A DNA stretch of 64,000 nucleotides. Source: Teredinibacter purpureus (GTDB taxonomy: Bacteria; Pseudomonadota; Gammaproteobacteria; Pseudomonadales; Cellvibrionaceae). Shown here piece by piece: positions 36,195 to 45,683 of the stretch. The DNA is taken from contig NZ_CP060092.1 in NCBI RefSeq assembly GCF_014217335.1, forward strand, positions 2,435,501 through 2,499,500. The letters run 5' to 3'. Positions within the stretch are counted from its first letter, which is position 1, and every line of letters starts with the position of its first letter. The position numbers were made by a program, and so were the translations under genes. Under the pieces are notes generated by a model. The model was given only the letters and a program-made list of their open reading frames with translations, ran no database searches and was not told the DNA's origin.

Positions 36195-38387
36195 TTACAA
36201 TTCTGGGTAAGCGTTCTGAATGAAGGTTTCGAATGCTTCTGGGAACCAACGGCCAGCGTGTGGAGCGTTGCCCATTGCGCCTGTGCCGAGTGAATCATCA
36301 GAAGTGTTGTTCGAACCAGGGTCACACATAGGATCGTGTTGCTTGTTAGGATCGTTAGGATCGATTTCGAAGTTAGGATCACTTACGCCATCTGACTCAC
36401 CTTGTGGCTTAACCCAAACGTATGCATCAACGCCTGCTGCAGGAGCAGCTTGTGGGAAGAAGCCTACACCACCGGGCTGGTTACACCAGTTACCACGGTG
36501 CTCACGACGGTCGATACGACTTTCGTTTACATAGGTTTCAAGATCAGAGCTAGAAGATTCGCCAGTAGGACGGTTTGGACCACCCCAACCGTTACGACCA
36601 GTATCAATCAACATACCGATAGTTGAAGGGAAACCTTTGCTGATCATAGCGTCGCGCCATGCTTGAACAAACATTAACTCTTCTAGGTACTGAGTCCACT
36701 CGTAGAAGTCAGCTGAACGTACGGGATTGCCACCAACCTGAAGATCAGGATCTGGCATGTACGGTTCGGTTACAGGCGTGTAGTTTGCAGAGTTAGAAGC
36801 AAAACCAGCAATGCTGTCTGCGCCCTTGTCTGTTTCTAAAATAGCATCGCCAATCAAAGCAACGGCTTCAGAGAAGTTGTCACTCCAACCTAACCAGCCT
36901 GAGTGTGCAATATCAACGTAAGAGTATACGTTAGGGATTTTGCCAAGCTCGTTAAGAGCGTGTTGGATACCGTCTACGTAACCGCCTTCGCCGTTCGCTT
37001 CTTGACAATCAGCTTCGTCTAAGTTGGTTACCAAGTTAGGTAATGAATCCACTTCGATTACAGCAACAATACGAAGAGCAGCATACTTTTGGTCACCAAG
37101 AATAGCGGTAATACCAGCGATGTATTCGTCTTGGTAACGAGCAAAACCACCGTCAGCGATGCGAAGTTCGCCGTTAGAAGCTAAGGCCGCACAGTCACGG
37201 TTTGGAAGGTCATAAACAACAAACTGGAACAAGTTAGCGTTCTGAGCTAAAGCTTCGTCCAGGTGATCACGTAAACCCATGCCATCACCGTCTTCTGGGC
37301 CAGCAATTGCGCCGATACGATCCATCCAAACGAAAGTACTTTCGCCAGAGATCTTGCTGCCGCCAGTCTCGCCAGCTGCTTTAGCAGACCAGATTGGATC
37401 AACATACCACTTGGCACCCACAAATGGGTTGTCTAGGCCAACAGACTCGCCCGCATCAGGGTTTGGTGTTGGAGTAGCCGTTGGAACAGGAGTCGGTGTT
37501 GGCTCTGTTGTAGGAGTAGGCTGGCCTGTAGGAGTAGGCTGGCCAGTAGGCGTTGGCTCTGCAGTGGGAGCAGGTGTTGCCGTTGGCGTGGTGCCACAAT
37601 CAGAGACTACGCCACCGTTGCCGCCGTTTTGGCTTTCACAGGTAGAGCGACCGATACAGCTTGTATTGTTTTCCCAGCCCCAGCCATCACTGTTAGCACA
37701 GATAGGGTAAGTGCTTTCGCTGTACCACTGACAAACCTCTTCACACTGACCTGGATCAGTCGTTGGCTCAGTAGTTGGTACTGGCGTTGGTACTGGCGTT
37801 GGTGTTGGCTCAGTAGTTGGTACTGGCGTTGGTGTTGGCTCAGTAGTTGGTACTGGCGTTGGTGTTGGTTCAGTAGTTGGTACTGGCGTTGGTGTTGGCT
37901 CAGTAGTTGGTACTGGCGTTGGTGTTGGCTCAGCAGTTGGTACTGGTGTAGCCGTAGGCTGAGAACCGTTGCTACCTACACATGTTGGTGTTTCGAAGCT
38001 GCCGTTGGAGCTGCCCTGAAAACCAAAGCTAGTAGAACCGCCGTTAGCATTAAGGTTACCGTTCCAGCCGGAATCGGTAGCGGTTACAGTGTTGCCAGAA
38101 GTGCTTAAAGAAACATTCCAGCTATTGGTTACTTGTGGTGCGTTAGCAAACTCAAGTGTAATTTCCCAATCGGAAACACTGCTGCTGTCGTTGTTAGTAA
38201 CGTCTACATTCAACTGGTAGCCTGAGCCCCAGCTGTTTACGTAAGAAACTTCACAGTCAACGGCGTTGGCACTAGCGGCCAAAGTCGTTAACGCTATACC
38301 GGCTACGCTGGCTTTGAGCCAGTGGCCGATGCCCCCATTAAAAGTATCCATTCTCGAGCGAGATGGACGATTTTTCAGAATATTCAT
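36195..38387 (-). CDS. secreted GH6 cellulase with CBM2 and CBM10 (copy 2)
   Basis: About 730 residues, same order as copy 1: signal peptide with an extended n-region (ends SANA), CBM2 (about 44-137), Pro/Thr linker of repeated TPTPVPTTEP units, CBM10 (about 213-266), a second Pro/Thr linker, GH6 (about 316-730). The GH6 domain is very similar to copy 1, including YDLPNRDCAALASNGEL and GWLGWSDNFSEA. Unlike copy 1 it contains no poly-Ser. ATG at 38387 follows AGAGGACAATAAAA; an upstream Met at 38534 would give 49 extra residues with no signal character. The start is about 155 bases after the GH5 gene on the same strand, so read-through is possible. Confidence 0.95.
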   Translation of the reverse strand: MNILKNRPSRSRMDTFNGGIGHWLKASVAGIALTTLAASANAVDCEVSYVNSWGSGYQLNVDVTNNDSSSVSDWEITLEFANAPQVTNSWNVSLSTSGNTVTATDSGWNGNLNANGGSTSFGFQGSSNGSFETPTCVGSNGSQPTATPVPTAEPTPTPVPTTEPTPTPVPTTEPTPTPVPTTEPTPTPVPTTEPTPTPVPTPVPTTEPTTDPGQCEEVCQWYSESTYPICANSDGWGWENNTSCIGRSTCESQNGGNGGVVSDCGTTPTATPAPTAEPTPTGQPTPTGQPTPTTEPTPTPVPTATPTPNPDAGESVGLDNPFVGAKWYVDPIWSAKAAGETGGSKISGESTFVWMDRIGAIAGPEDGDGMGLRDHLDEALAQNANLFQFVVYDLPNRDCAALASNGELRIADGGFARYQDEYIAGITAILGDQKYAALRIVAVIEVDSLPNLVTNLDEADCQEANGEGGYVDGIQHALNELGKIPNVYSYVDIAHSGWLGWSDNFSEAVALIGDAILETDKGADSIAGFASNSANYTPVTEPYMPDPDLQVGGNPVRSADFYEWTQYLEELMFVQAWRDAMISKGFPSTIGMLIDTGRNGWGGPNRPTGESSSSDLETYVNESRIDRREHRGNWCNQPGGVGFFPQAAPAAGVDAYVWVKPQGESDGVSDPNFEIDPNDPNKQHDPMCDPGSNNTSDDSLGTGAMGNAPHAGRWFPEAFETFIQNAYPEL
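37769..37942 (-). repeat. 30-bp tandem repeat coding the first Pro/Thr linker of GH6 copy 2
   Basis: About five near-identical 30-bp units encoding TPTPVPTTEP. The unit at 37769-37810 is 42 bp, with an internal 12-bp duplication, a sign of slippage. Confidence 0.9.
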
Positions 38388-38496
38388 TTTTATTGTCCTC
38401 TGATTTTTATTAGTGCCTACATAGGAAAGGCGTGTTTTACAGCTGTTACAACAAGTTGCTGCCGCTGAAAAAGTGATCAAACATGATTCAAACGGC

Positions 38497-38532
38497 GCGC
38501 ACATCCCTGTGCGCAAGGGGCTATAAGCCCCC
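38497..38532. other. two adjacent hairpins between GH5 copy 1 and GH6 copy 2
   Basis: GCGCAC / GTGCGC (38497-38514) and GGGGCT / AGCCCC (38517-38532). On the minus strand the T-run comes before, not after, the stems. This is not a standard terminator and may attenuate or process a GH5-GH6 transcript. Confidence 0.45.
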
Positions 38533-38542
38533 AAAAAAATCC

Positions 38543-40129
38543 TTAGTTAATAATGTTATTGCCACATGCATCTCGAGAAATACAGGTTTGGTTGTTTTCA
38601 TTGCCCCAACCAGATGTTGTATTTGCACAAATGCTTACCTGCCATCCGTACCAGTTACACATGCTGCCTGTAGGCTCTGACGTTGGCGCAGGAGTGGCGG
38701 TAGGTGCCGGAGTTGCAGTAGGTGCTGGTGTAGGTGTAGCCGTTGGTGCGGGAGTTGGCGTTGCTGTTGGCACAGGTGTTGGCGTTGCCGTTGGTGCGGG
38801 CGTAGCCGTAGGTGCGGGCGTAGCGGTAGGAGCTGGAGTAGGTGTCGCTGTTGGAGCAGGTGTTGCCGTTGGCGTGGTGCCACAATCAGAGACTACACCA
38901 CCGTTCCCACCGTTTTGGCTTTCACAGGTAGTACGTCCAATACAGCTCTGGCTATCTTCCCAGCCCCAACCGCTTTCCTGGTTGTTACAGACGGGGTAAA
39001 GGCTTTCGCTATACCACTGGCATTGCTCATCACAGTTGCCTGTGGAGCTGCTGCTAGAGCTAGAGCTAGATGAGCTGCTGCTAGAGCTAGAAGAGCTAGA
39101 GGAACTGCTAGAAGAGCTAGACGAACTGCTAGAAGAGCTAGACGAACTGGAAACGTTACCAATGGTTGTTCCCCAGTTGGCAATAAGATCTTTAACGAAG
39201 CGACCTGAATCGGTTAAATCTGAATTGCTCCAGTTGCTTACCGGTGCGCCAGTTTGAACTAAAGAAGAACCTTCGGCTTTATCGCTCACAGTCCAGTTGA
39301 GGTGCGAGATGTTGTTTTGCTTCAGGAAGTTCATCCAAGTGTTGGTTTCATTTGCAGCTACAGCGCCGTCGCCGTCAGCATTAACCGTGCCCCACTCAGT
39401 AACAAGCAATGGGATACCGTTGTTTAGCGCGGTTTGCGCCTTGTTTCGGTAGCTCTCGCCATGCGTACCTGCGTAAAAGTGCAAAGTGTAGGCTACATTA
39501 GGATCGTTAATGGGATCATTTGATGCTGCATCAACATCTTGAGACCAGTTAGGGGTTCCCACAACAATTAGGTTGTCTGGGTCGATTGCGCGAATGGCAG
39601 AGATTACGGCTTCAGCGTAAGGCTTGATAGTACCACTCCAAGAAACACTTAACGGCTCATTGTAAATCTCATAGATTACGTGGTTATTGTTACCATAAAG
39701 AGAGGCCATTTCAGTAAAGAAGCTAATGGCTTCAGATTGAAGGTTCTCAGCGTGATGACTATGGAAATCGATTAGTACGTAAATGTCGTTCGCAATCGCG
39801 GCGTCGACAACAGTGCGTACACGTTGCACATTACCTTCTGGGTCTTCGATGTAGCTTCCGTCTTCATCTGCGCCCATAGCGGCTCGAACCATAGTCGCTT
39901 TAAAATCATCTTTTAACCATTTAACAGTATCGGCATTGTAGAAACGTTCTTGTCCCCACCCTGTGTTACTCCAGAAAAAACTGTTTCCTGCGAAGCTTTT
40001 CGCTACGCCACCGCTGAGAATTTGATTCCCGCTCACAGTTAAAGGTGGAACATCGGCGATTGCAGTTGTGGTTGAGAATACCGCAGCGGCAGCTGTGGCA
40101 AGCAAGCTTTTCATTTTCGTGCTCATCAT
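38543..40129 (-). CDS. secreted GH5 endoglucanase with two CBM10 modules (copy 1)
   Basis: About 528 residues: signal peptide (ends TAIA), GH5 barrel, most like subfamily GH5_2 (about 23-322), poly-Ser linker, CBM10 (about 365-415), Pro/Thr/Ala linker, short C-terminal CBM10 (about 490-528). Catalytic acid/base Glu lies in YEIYNEP and the nucleophile Glu in LLVTEWG; substrate-site FHSHHAE is present. Predicted endo-beta-1,4-glucanase. The C-terminal module ([19 protein letters not shown]) is nearly the same as the last module of the mannanase and GH9 genes. Start near the MM pair at 40129/40126. Duplicate of the GH5 gene at 41016, with different accessory domains. Confidence 0.95.
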   Translation of the reverse strand: MMSTKMKSLLATAAAAVFSTTTAIADVPPLTVSGNQILSGGVAKSFAGNSFFWSNTGWGQERFYNADTVKWLKDDFKATMVRAAMGADEDGSYIEDPEGNVQRVRTVVDAAIANDIYVLIDFHSHHAENLQSEAISFFTEMASLYGNNNHVIYEIYNEPLSVSWSGTIKPYAEAVISAIRAIDPDNLIVVGTPNWSQDVDAASNDPINDPNVAYTLHFYAGTHGESYRNKAQTALNNGIPLLVTEWGTVNADGDGAVAANETNTWMNFLKQNNISHLNWTVSDKAEGSSLVQTGAPVSNWSNSDLTDSGRFVKDLIANWGTTIGNVSSSSSSSSSSSSSSSSSSSSSSSSSSSSSSSSSSSSTGNCDEQCQWYSESLYPVCNNQESGWGWEDSQSCIGRTTCESQNGGNGGVVSDCGTTPTATPAPTATPTPAPTATPAPTATPAPTATPTPVPTATPTPAPTATPTPAPTATPAPTATPAPTSEPTGSMCNWYGWQVSICANTTSGWGNENNQTCISRDACGNNIIN

Positions 40130-41015
40130 AGTGAGAGTCCCATTACTTATTAAAGTTATTTTGATTGGGTTAGAGCGCCATTTGCTTTTAAACACAGAGG
40201 CTTAAAAGTCGAAGCAGCACGCATTTTATGGGATGTGAAATTTGATTAAAAGGCTTGAAATTTATGGAATTAGTTTTCCAATTTTATTTGGGAGGCCCAT
40301 TTTTTTAACGAGTATTAATATGATTTTATATTGGCGGTTTTACCGGTAATGCGGCTACAAAGACGTTTTCTTCTTATAAAAGCGTTAGAAAAAATGAGCG
40401 AATTTATTAGTGAATAATGTGATGAGGTACCAGCAAAGTACTAAAGCGTAAAAATAACAGACAGAATTGAGAATAAAGTCTGGAGACTATTGCCCAGCCT
40501 TAATATTAAATGGTTGGTTTTGTTGAGTTGGGAGGGCTGTTGTAGTACTTGTTTGTCATGCCTTCGATGGCTTTAGTTTTAGAGGTCGCTTACTCCAATA
40601 CAACCGTATTTGAGGGTCTTAAAGTTGTCGTTTGCGTAATGTTTAACTTAATTTGCAGAAATAAGAACTAATCTGCCTTAGTTCAATAGGGCATATTGAC
40701 CCTGACGCCATTTATTCTTAGGCATAAAAAAACTAAAAATAAATTGTCCATGTCGTCACTCTAAAAATTTTAGTAGAACCTTTTAATGTGTTTTGTTTTA
40801 CTGTTGGTGGGTCAATGGTATGGGTTTCGTTGTGTTAATGTGTTTTTTACGTCAAAGCATGAATGTTGAAACTTAACTTTGGCATTAATTTTATCGAGGA
40901 TTTTTGTGCCATTTGGTGTTGGAGAGCCGACAAAAATACAGGTAACCCGTTGTGCGATTTACGGAGAAAAGGTCGTGTAAACGACGCGCGTTTTACACGA
41001 CCTTTTAACGCTATG
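40130..41015. other. intergenic, about 880 bases, AT-rich
   Basis: Unusually long for this region. Apart from the terminator at 40967-41006 I see no gene or repeat. It presumably includes the promoter of GH5 copy 1 on the minus strand. Confidence 0.45.
40967..41006 (-). terminator. terminator of GH5 gene 2
   Basis: AAAAGGTCGTGTAAA and TTTACACGACCTTTT around a GC-rich loop, beginning 10 bases past the GH5 stop. The minus-strand arm ends in TTTT. Confidence 0.85.
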
Positions 41016-42698
41016 TTAGGGCGCGGAACAGGACGGTGAATTGATATTTCCGTTTGAGCTTCCCTGAAAACCGAAGCTTGCTGAACTACCTGCGCCTAAA
41101 CCACCGTTCCAGCTTATGTTGGAGGCCGTGACGATATTGCCGCTGGTCGCTAAATCGGCATTCCAGCTATTGGTAACTTGCGGAGATGTACCAAAGTCCA
41201 ACTCGATCGTCCAGTTGGCAATGCTTGAAGTACCGTTGTTGGTAACGGATACATTCATTTGGTAGCCAGAGCTCCACTGATTTAAGTAGGTGACTTCACA
41301 GGTAACACCATCATTGCTAGCGCTGCTTGAAGAGCTAGAGGATGAACTAGAAGAAGAGCTTGAGGAAGAGCTACTAGAGGAACTAGAGGAGCTAGAGGAA
41401 CTAGAGGAACTAGAGGAGCTAGAGGAAGAGCTGCTAGACGAGCTAGCTGGGCAATCGGAAACGACGCCACCTTCTGTTCCACCTTGACCTTCACAGGTCG
41501 TGCGCCCAATACAGCTTCCACCGTTTTCCCACCCCCATCCACTGTCTTGATTGTTACACAGAGGCCAAGACCCGTCGCCGTACCATTGACAGGCCTCATC
41601 ACAATTCGCGTTGCTTGATGAGCTGCTACTGGCGCTAGAAGTACTCGAGCTGCTAGATGAACTAGAGCTACTACTAGACGAGCTGCTAGAACTACTGGAT
41701 GAACTGCTCGAACTGCCAATATCTATCGTTGTTCCCCAGTTAGCCACAATGTTTTTAACTAAACGGCCTGCTGCGGTTAGGTCTGAATCATTCCAATTGC
41801 TCACAGCCGAGCCGGTTTGCACAATTGAAGAGCCTTCGGCCTTGTCGCTCACGGCCCAGTTCAAGTGGGAAATATTGTTTTGACGTAAAAAACTCATCCA
41901 ATCGTTGGTGTTGCTTTCGTTGGGTGAGCCATCGCCGTCAGCATTCACCGCACCCCATTCAGTTACAAATAGGGCAATGCCGTTATTAAGGGCTGTTTGA
42001 GCTTTACTGCGATAAGAAGCGCCGTGAGTGCCTGCATAGAAGTGCAGTGCGTACGCGATGTTGCTGTAGCTTGTAATGGGATCGTTTGACGCAGCATCGA
42101 CGTCTTGTGACCAGGAAGGCGTACCTACAACAATCAAGTTGTCTGGGTCTATTGCTCTAATTTCTGCAATAACGGCTTCGGCATAAGGTTTTACGGTGCC
42201 GCTCCAGGATACTTGCAATGGTTCGTTATATATTTCGTATATAACGTGATTATTTTGGCCGTAACTTTGTGCCATCTCCCTAAAAAACTCAATCGATTGC
42301 TGCTGCAAATCTTCTGCATGATGCGAGTGGAAATCGATAAGTACGTAAATATCTTCCGCAATGGCGGCTTCTACAACCGTGCGAATACGGCTGAGGTTTC
42401 CGGATGGGTCTTCGCTATAGCTTCCTTCACCGTCGGCGCCCAGAGCAGCTCTCACAATTGTTGCGTTCCAGTCATTTTTAAGCCAACGCACCGTATCGGC
42501 ATTATAAAAACGTTCTTGTCCCCATTCTGTATTGCTCCAAAAAAAACTATTGCCGGCAAAACTTTTCGCTTGGCCACCGCTGAGTATCTGATTGCCACTA
42601 ACGGTGAGTGGCGGTACGTCGGCTAGTGCGGCCGGAGCCGACAACGTAGCGACGAGAGCGGCGGTTGTCATTAGGTTGAGTAGATTTTTTATTTTCAT
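41016..42698 (-). CDS. secreted GH5 endoglucanase with CBM10 and CBM2 (copy 2)
   Basis: 560 residues: signal peptide (ends AALA), GH5 domain most like GH5_2 (about 27-325), poly-Ser linker, CBM10 (about 364-415), second poly-Ser linker, CBM2 (about 465-560, CEVTYLNQWSSGYQ). Catalytic Glu in YEIYNEP and FVTEWG. The catalytic domain is highly similar to copy 1. The second linker and the terminal binding module differ, pointing to duplication followed by module exchange. All Ser-linker DNA uses repeated AGC/TCT-type codons. The leader is CACTC, an A-rich stretch, then GGAACTCCAACT before the ATG. Confidence 0.95.
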   Translation of the reverse strand: MKIKNLLNLMTTAALVATLSAPAALADVPPLTVSGNQILSGGQAKSFAGNSFFWSNTEWGQERFYNADTVRWLKNDWNATIVRAALGADGEGSYSEDPSGNLSRIRTVVEAAIAEDIYVLIDFHSHHAEDLQQQSIEFFREMAQSYGQNNHVIYEIYNEPLQVSWSGTVKPYAEAVIAEIRAIDPDNLIVVGTPSWSQDVDAASNDPITSYSNIAYALHFYAGTHGASYRSKAQTALNNGIALFVTEWGAVNADGDGSPNESNTNDWMSFLRQNNISHLNWAVSDKAEGSSIVQTGSAVSNWNDSDLTAAGRLVKNIVANWGTTIDIGSSSSSSSSSSSSSSSSSSSSSSSSTSSASSSSSSNANCDEACQWYGDGSWPLCNNQDSGWGWENGGSCIGRTTCEGQGGTEGGVVSDCPASSSSSSSSSSSSSSSSSSSSSSSSSSSSSSSSSSSSSSSSSASNDGVTCEVTYLNQWSSGYQMNVSVTNNGTSSIANWTIELDFGTSPQVTNSWNADLATSGNIVTASNISWNGGLGAGSSASFGFQGSSNGNINSPSCSAP

Positions 42699-43140
42699 AG
42701 TTGGAGTTCCATATCGTTATTTTTTTAATGTTTTTGAGTGTTTCGAAAATTGAAAAAATTAAGGCGTACAGCATCGAAAAGTTTAGGACACGCAAAGTCC
42801 TGGGAGAAGAAAACTTTTATATGGTTTTACTTTTCTCGAGTCGCGTGTAATTAACATTCGCTATTTGCAGCGCGGGAATGGCGCGTGAATTTGTACCTTG
42901 TTTCGATTGGATATGGGCTGGCAGTTTTATTATAGGGAATTAAATAAACGTTTAATTAACGTATTAATTTAAGTAGGGTATTTGTTGTGTCGGATGTTGT
43001 GTGTGGTTTTTTTAGTGTCGCGAAGCATTTGCAATAGACTTGGGTAGCCGCATATTTTATTGCCGTAAACAAAAAAGGGCCTTGTCGATAACGAGAAGGC
43101 CCTTTGCGGTTGTTTCGCTACAACACGATAATATTATTTG
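42699..43140. other. intergenic, promoter of GH5 copy 2
   Basis: About 440 AT-rich bases with no ORF. It ends with the terminator of the mannanase gene. Confidence 0.4.
43070..43105 (-). terminator. rho-independent terminator of the mannanase gene
   Basis: AAAGGGCCTT and AAGGCCCTTT around a 12-base loop; the minus strand continues into a T-run. Confidence 0.88.
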
Positions 43141-45426
43141 TTATTGCACGATATTGTTACCGCAGGCTGCACGAGAAATGCACGTTTGATTATTTTCGTT
43201 GCCCCAGCCGGAATCGGTATTGTCACAGATAGAGACTTGCCAGCCATACCAGTTACATATTCCACCGGAAGGCGCCGTTGTTGGCGTTGGCTCCGGCGTT
43301 GGTATCGGGGTCGGTTCTGCAGTTGGTATGGGGGTTGGCTCCGAGGTTGGTGTTGGTGTTGGTGTTGGTGTTGGAGTGGGAGTGGGAGTGGGAGTTGGCT
43401 CCGGGGTTGGTGTTGGAGTGGGTTCAGGCTCGCCGTCGCAGATTTGTACGATACCGCCGTTACTCGACTGGCCTTCACAGGTTTCAATACCAATACAGCT
43501 TTGGTTGTTTTCATAGCCCCAGCCACTGGTTTGGTTTTCACACAGTGGGCGTGGGTCGTCTTGGTACCATTTACACATTTCGGTACATACGTCAGTGCCT
43601 GGAGTAGGTTCAGCCGTTGGGGTGGGTTCTACTGTTGGTGTTGGTGTTGGTGTTGGCTCCGCCGTTGGAGTAGGCTCTGGGCTTGGTGGAAGGCTAGGTT
43701 CGCCGGAGGGGGCTGGCGTTGGGTTTGGGTTAGATCCGGTGAAAGAAGAATCGGCACAGGTCCATGTTGAGCCGTTGTCACCTGTTAAGGTGTAGTAGGC
43801 CGGTTGTACCGCAGGGCCACTGTCTTTGGTGACTTGGTAGTCAATGGTGACGGTGTTACCGGGTGCCAAGATGCCATTAAAATGGTCAGTGTCTAAACGA
43901 ATGGTGACTGAGTTGCCGTCTTCTGTAAAACTGGTGGCATTGTAGCCTCCGTTAAGATTTTCAGCTTCGCCAATGAGGAAGTTTAAGTCATAACCCTCAA
44001 AGGTAATATTGTGTCCGGCATTATTGTTAAGGTTCAACTGTAGATGTGAGCCGGTATCCCATTCATCGTATCGCACGAACTCCACCCTGCAAGCTGGGAG
44101 ACCGTCTACACCGCCACCGGTCGCTACGATCATAGTGGCTGTTGCGGTTGCGGACTCTACAGATTCATTGTCAGTGAGGGTATATTCAAAGGTATCAATA
44201 CCTGAAAATGCGGAGTTTGGGCTATAGGTAGCACTAATACCGTTGGTGCTAACGGCACCGTTTTGAGGGGCGGTAATAATGGTCGCGCTCACGAGTTCAC
44301 CGTCGATATCGCTTCCTAGCAAATCAAAAGTGGTGTCGGTGTCGCGCAAAGTCGTGTGATTGAACGATATCGCTTGCGGCGGGAAAACAGCACCAGTACC
44401 GCCGGTAAAACAAGTACAGGTTTGGGCTGTCGCACGAATGCCGTGCTCGCTGTTAATGAGGAGGTCACCCCACGTTGAAAGGTTGCCCACATCATAGTCG
44501 ATTGTAATATCGAGAGATTCTACACCGCCGCTATTGCCTGACCATGACCAGCCAAGGTAGCCTAAATCGTATAGGTCGGTTAATTCCAAAATAGAGGCTT
44601 CGTCAACGTCTTCGTCTTGATGGTCGGCACCAAATTCACCCACTACAATAGGGAGTTTGTGATCGTATACAAATGTACGCAGGTAACTGTCGATAACATT
44701 ACGGTTGTTATAGATTTGGTACATGTGAACACTAAACACAACATTTGCGAGCGGGTCTGCGGCGAACACTTCGGGTGCACGCTCGAGCATGGTGTTTTCC
44801 CAGTCTTGTCCCCAGTTGGGGGCATCTACCATAAGGGTATGAGTAAAACCGGCTTCACGTAAACGCTGTATCGCGTCGATGTGATCGTTAACCCAGTCGT
44901 CTCCAGTTACACCGCTGTTACCGTATGGTTCGTTAGCGATATTGATGATAACGGTATCCTCTTCGCCTTTAAGGGCGCCTTGGATATCGATCCAGTAGTC
45001 AACGCCGGTCGACAGATGCACTGCACCCGATTTTTCGGGGTAGCCAGTAGAGTCGTGCACTTCCACAATCGATACCATTTGCAGTTCTTTCATTTGAGCA
45101 ATAATGCCCGCAACGGTTTCTTCTGAATCGCGCCCCCAATCCTCTTCGTGTAGGCCTGTACTTAGTACTATGCGTACGGAGTTAGAGCCAACACTTGCTA
45201 TATCGATGAGTGCTTGTTCGGTGGTGTCTTCGTACCATGTGTGGGCGTGGTTTACACCGCGCATAATAAAAGGTTTGTCGTAGTTATCGAACAGTAATCC
45301 GTCTTTGACATAAAAGCCGTCAACGGCCATGGCAGAGCTCGCGAAAAGGGAGGCTGTGGCAAGTGCAGTAGATAAGCACCATTGCCGAATTTTTCCCGTA
45401 CGCGAGGAGTTTTTAGATTTGTTCAT
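43141..45426 (-). CDS. secreted GH5 (GH5_8-like) beta-mannanase with Ig-like, CBM2-like and two CBM10 modules
   Basis: 761 residues. Signal peptide (about 1-34). GH5 domain about 36-335, close to bacterial GH5_8 endo-beta-1,4-mannanases: [33 protein letters not shown], acid/base Glu in INIANEPYG, nucleophile Glu in [16 protein letters not shown]. Then a cadherin/Ig-like domain (about 345-430, [20 protein letters not shown]), a CBM2-like beta-sandwich (about 446-557, [20 protein letters not shown]), Pro/Thr linker, CBM10 (about 612-663), Pro/Thr linker and C-terminal CBM10 (about 722-761). Mannanase activity is inferred from subfamily motifs. The leader carries CACAATAAAAAT then GAGGAA before the ATG. 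Confidence 0.92.
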   Translation of the reverse strand: MNKSKNSSRTGKIRQWCLSTALATASLFASSAMAVDGFYVKDGLLFDNYDKPFIMRGVNHAHTWYEDTTEQALIDIASVGSNSVRIVLSTGLHEEDWGRDSEETVAGIIAQMKELQMVSIVEVHDSTGYPEKSGAVHLSTGVDYWIDIQGALKGEEDTVIINIANEPYGNSGVTGDDWVNDHIDAIQRLREAGFTHTLMVDAPNWGQDWENTMLERAPEVFAADPLANVVFSVHMYQIYNNRNVIDSYLRTFVYDHKLPIVVGEFGADHQDEDVDEASILELTDLYDLGYLGWSWSGNSGGVESLDITIDYDVGNLSTWGDLLINSEHGIRATAQTCTCFTGGTGAVFPPQAISFNHTTLRDTDTTFDLLGSDIDGELVSATIITAPQNGAVSTNGISATYSPNSAFSGIDTFEYTLTDNESVESATATATMIVATGGGVDGLPACRVEFVRYDEWDTGSHLQLNLNNNAGHNITFEGYDLNFLIGEAENLNGGYNATSFTEDGNSVTIRLDTDHFNGILAPGNTVTIDYQVTKDSGPAVQPAYYTLTGDNGSTWTCADSSFTGSNPNPTPAPSGEPSLPPSPEPTPTAEPTPTPTPTVEPTPTAEPTPGTDVCTEMCKWYQDDPRPLCENQTSGWGYENNQSCIGIETCEGQSSNGGIVQICDGEPEPTPTPTPEPTPTPTPTPTPTPTPTPTSEPTPIPTAEPTPIPTPEPTPTTAPSGGICNWYGWQVSICDNTDSGWGNENNQTCISRAACGNNIVQ

Positions 45427-45635
45427 TGTTATTCCTCAATTATTTTTATTGTGTGTTGTTGATCTATTATTTTGATGTGAAATTTAAATTGAGTATCGGT
45501 TACATTCTTGTGCGGTTTTATGGTTTTTAAGCAATGAAATGCCTTATTAAAAAACAGTAAGAATGTTGTACGAAAGCGTGATTAATTGACACTGTATGAA
45601 GGCTTCTGTTTTAGCAGACGGCTTCATACAGAGAG

Positions 45636-45670
45636 CCTCTAGCAACCTTGAAGTAAGGGTGTGCTAGAGG
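45636..45670 (-). terminator. hairpin after the GH9-CBM3c gene
   Basis: CCTCTAGCA and TGCTAGAGG around a 17-base spacer, 14 bases past the stop. No T-run follows on the minus strand, so it may stabilise the 3' end rather than terminate. Confidence 0.5.
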
Positions 45671-45683
45671 AGGATGCTAGAGC

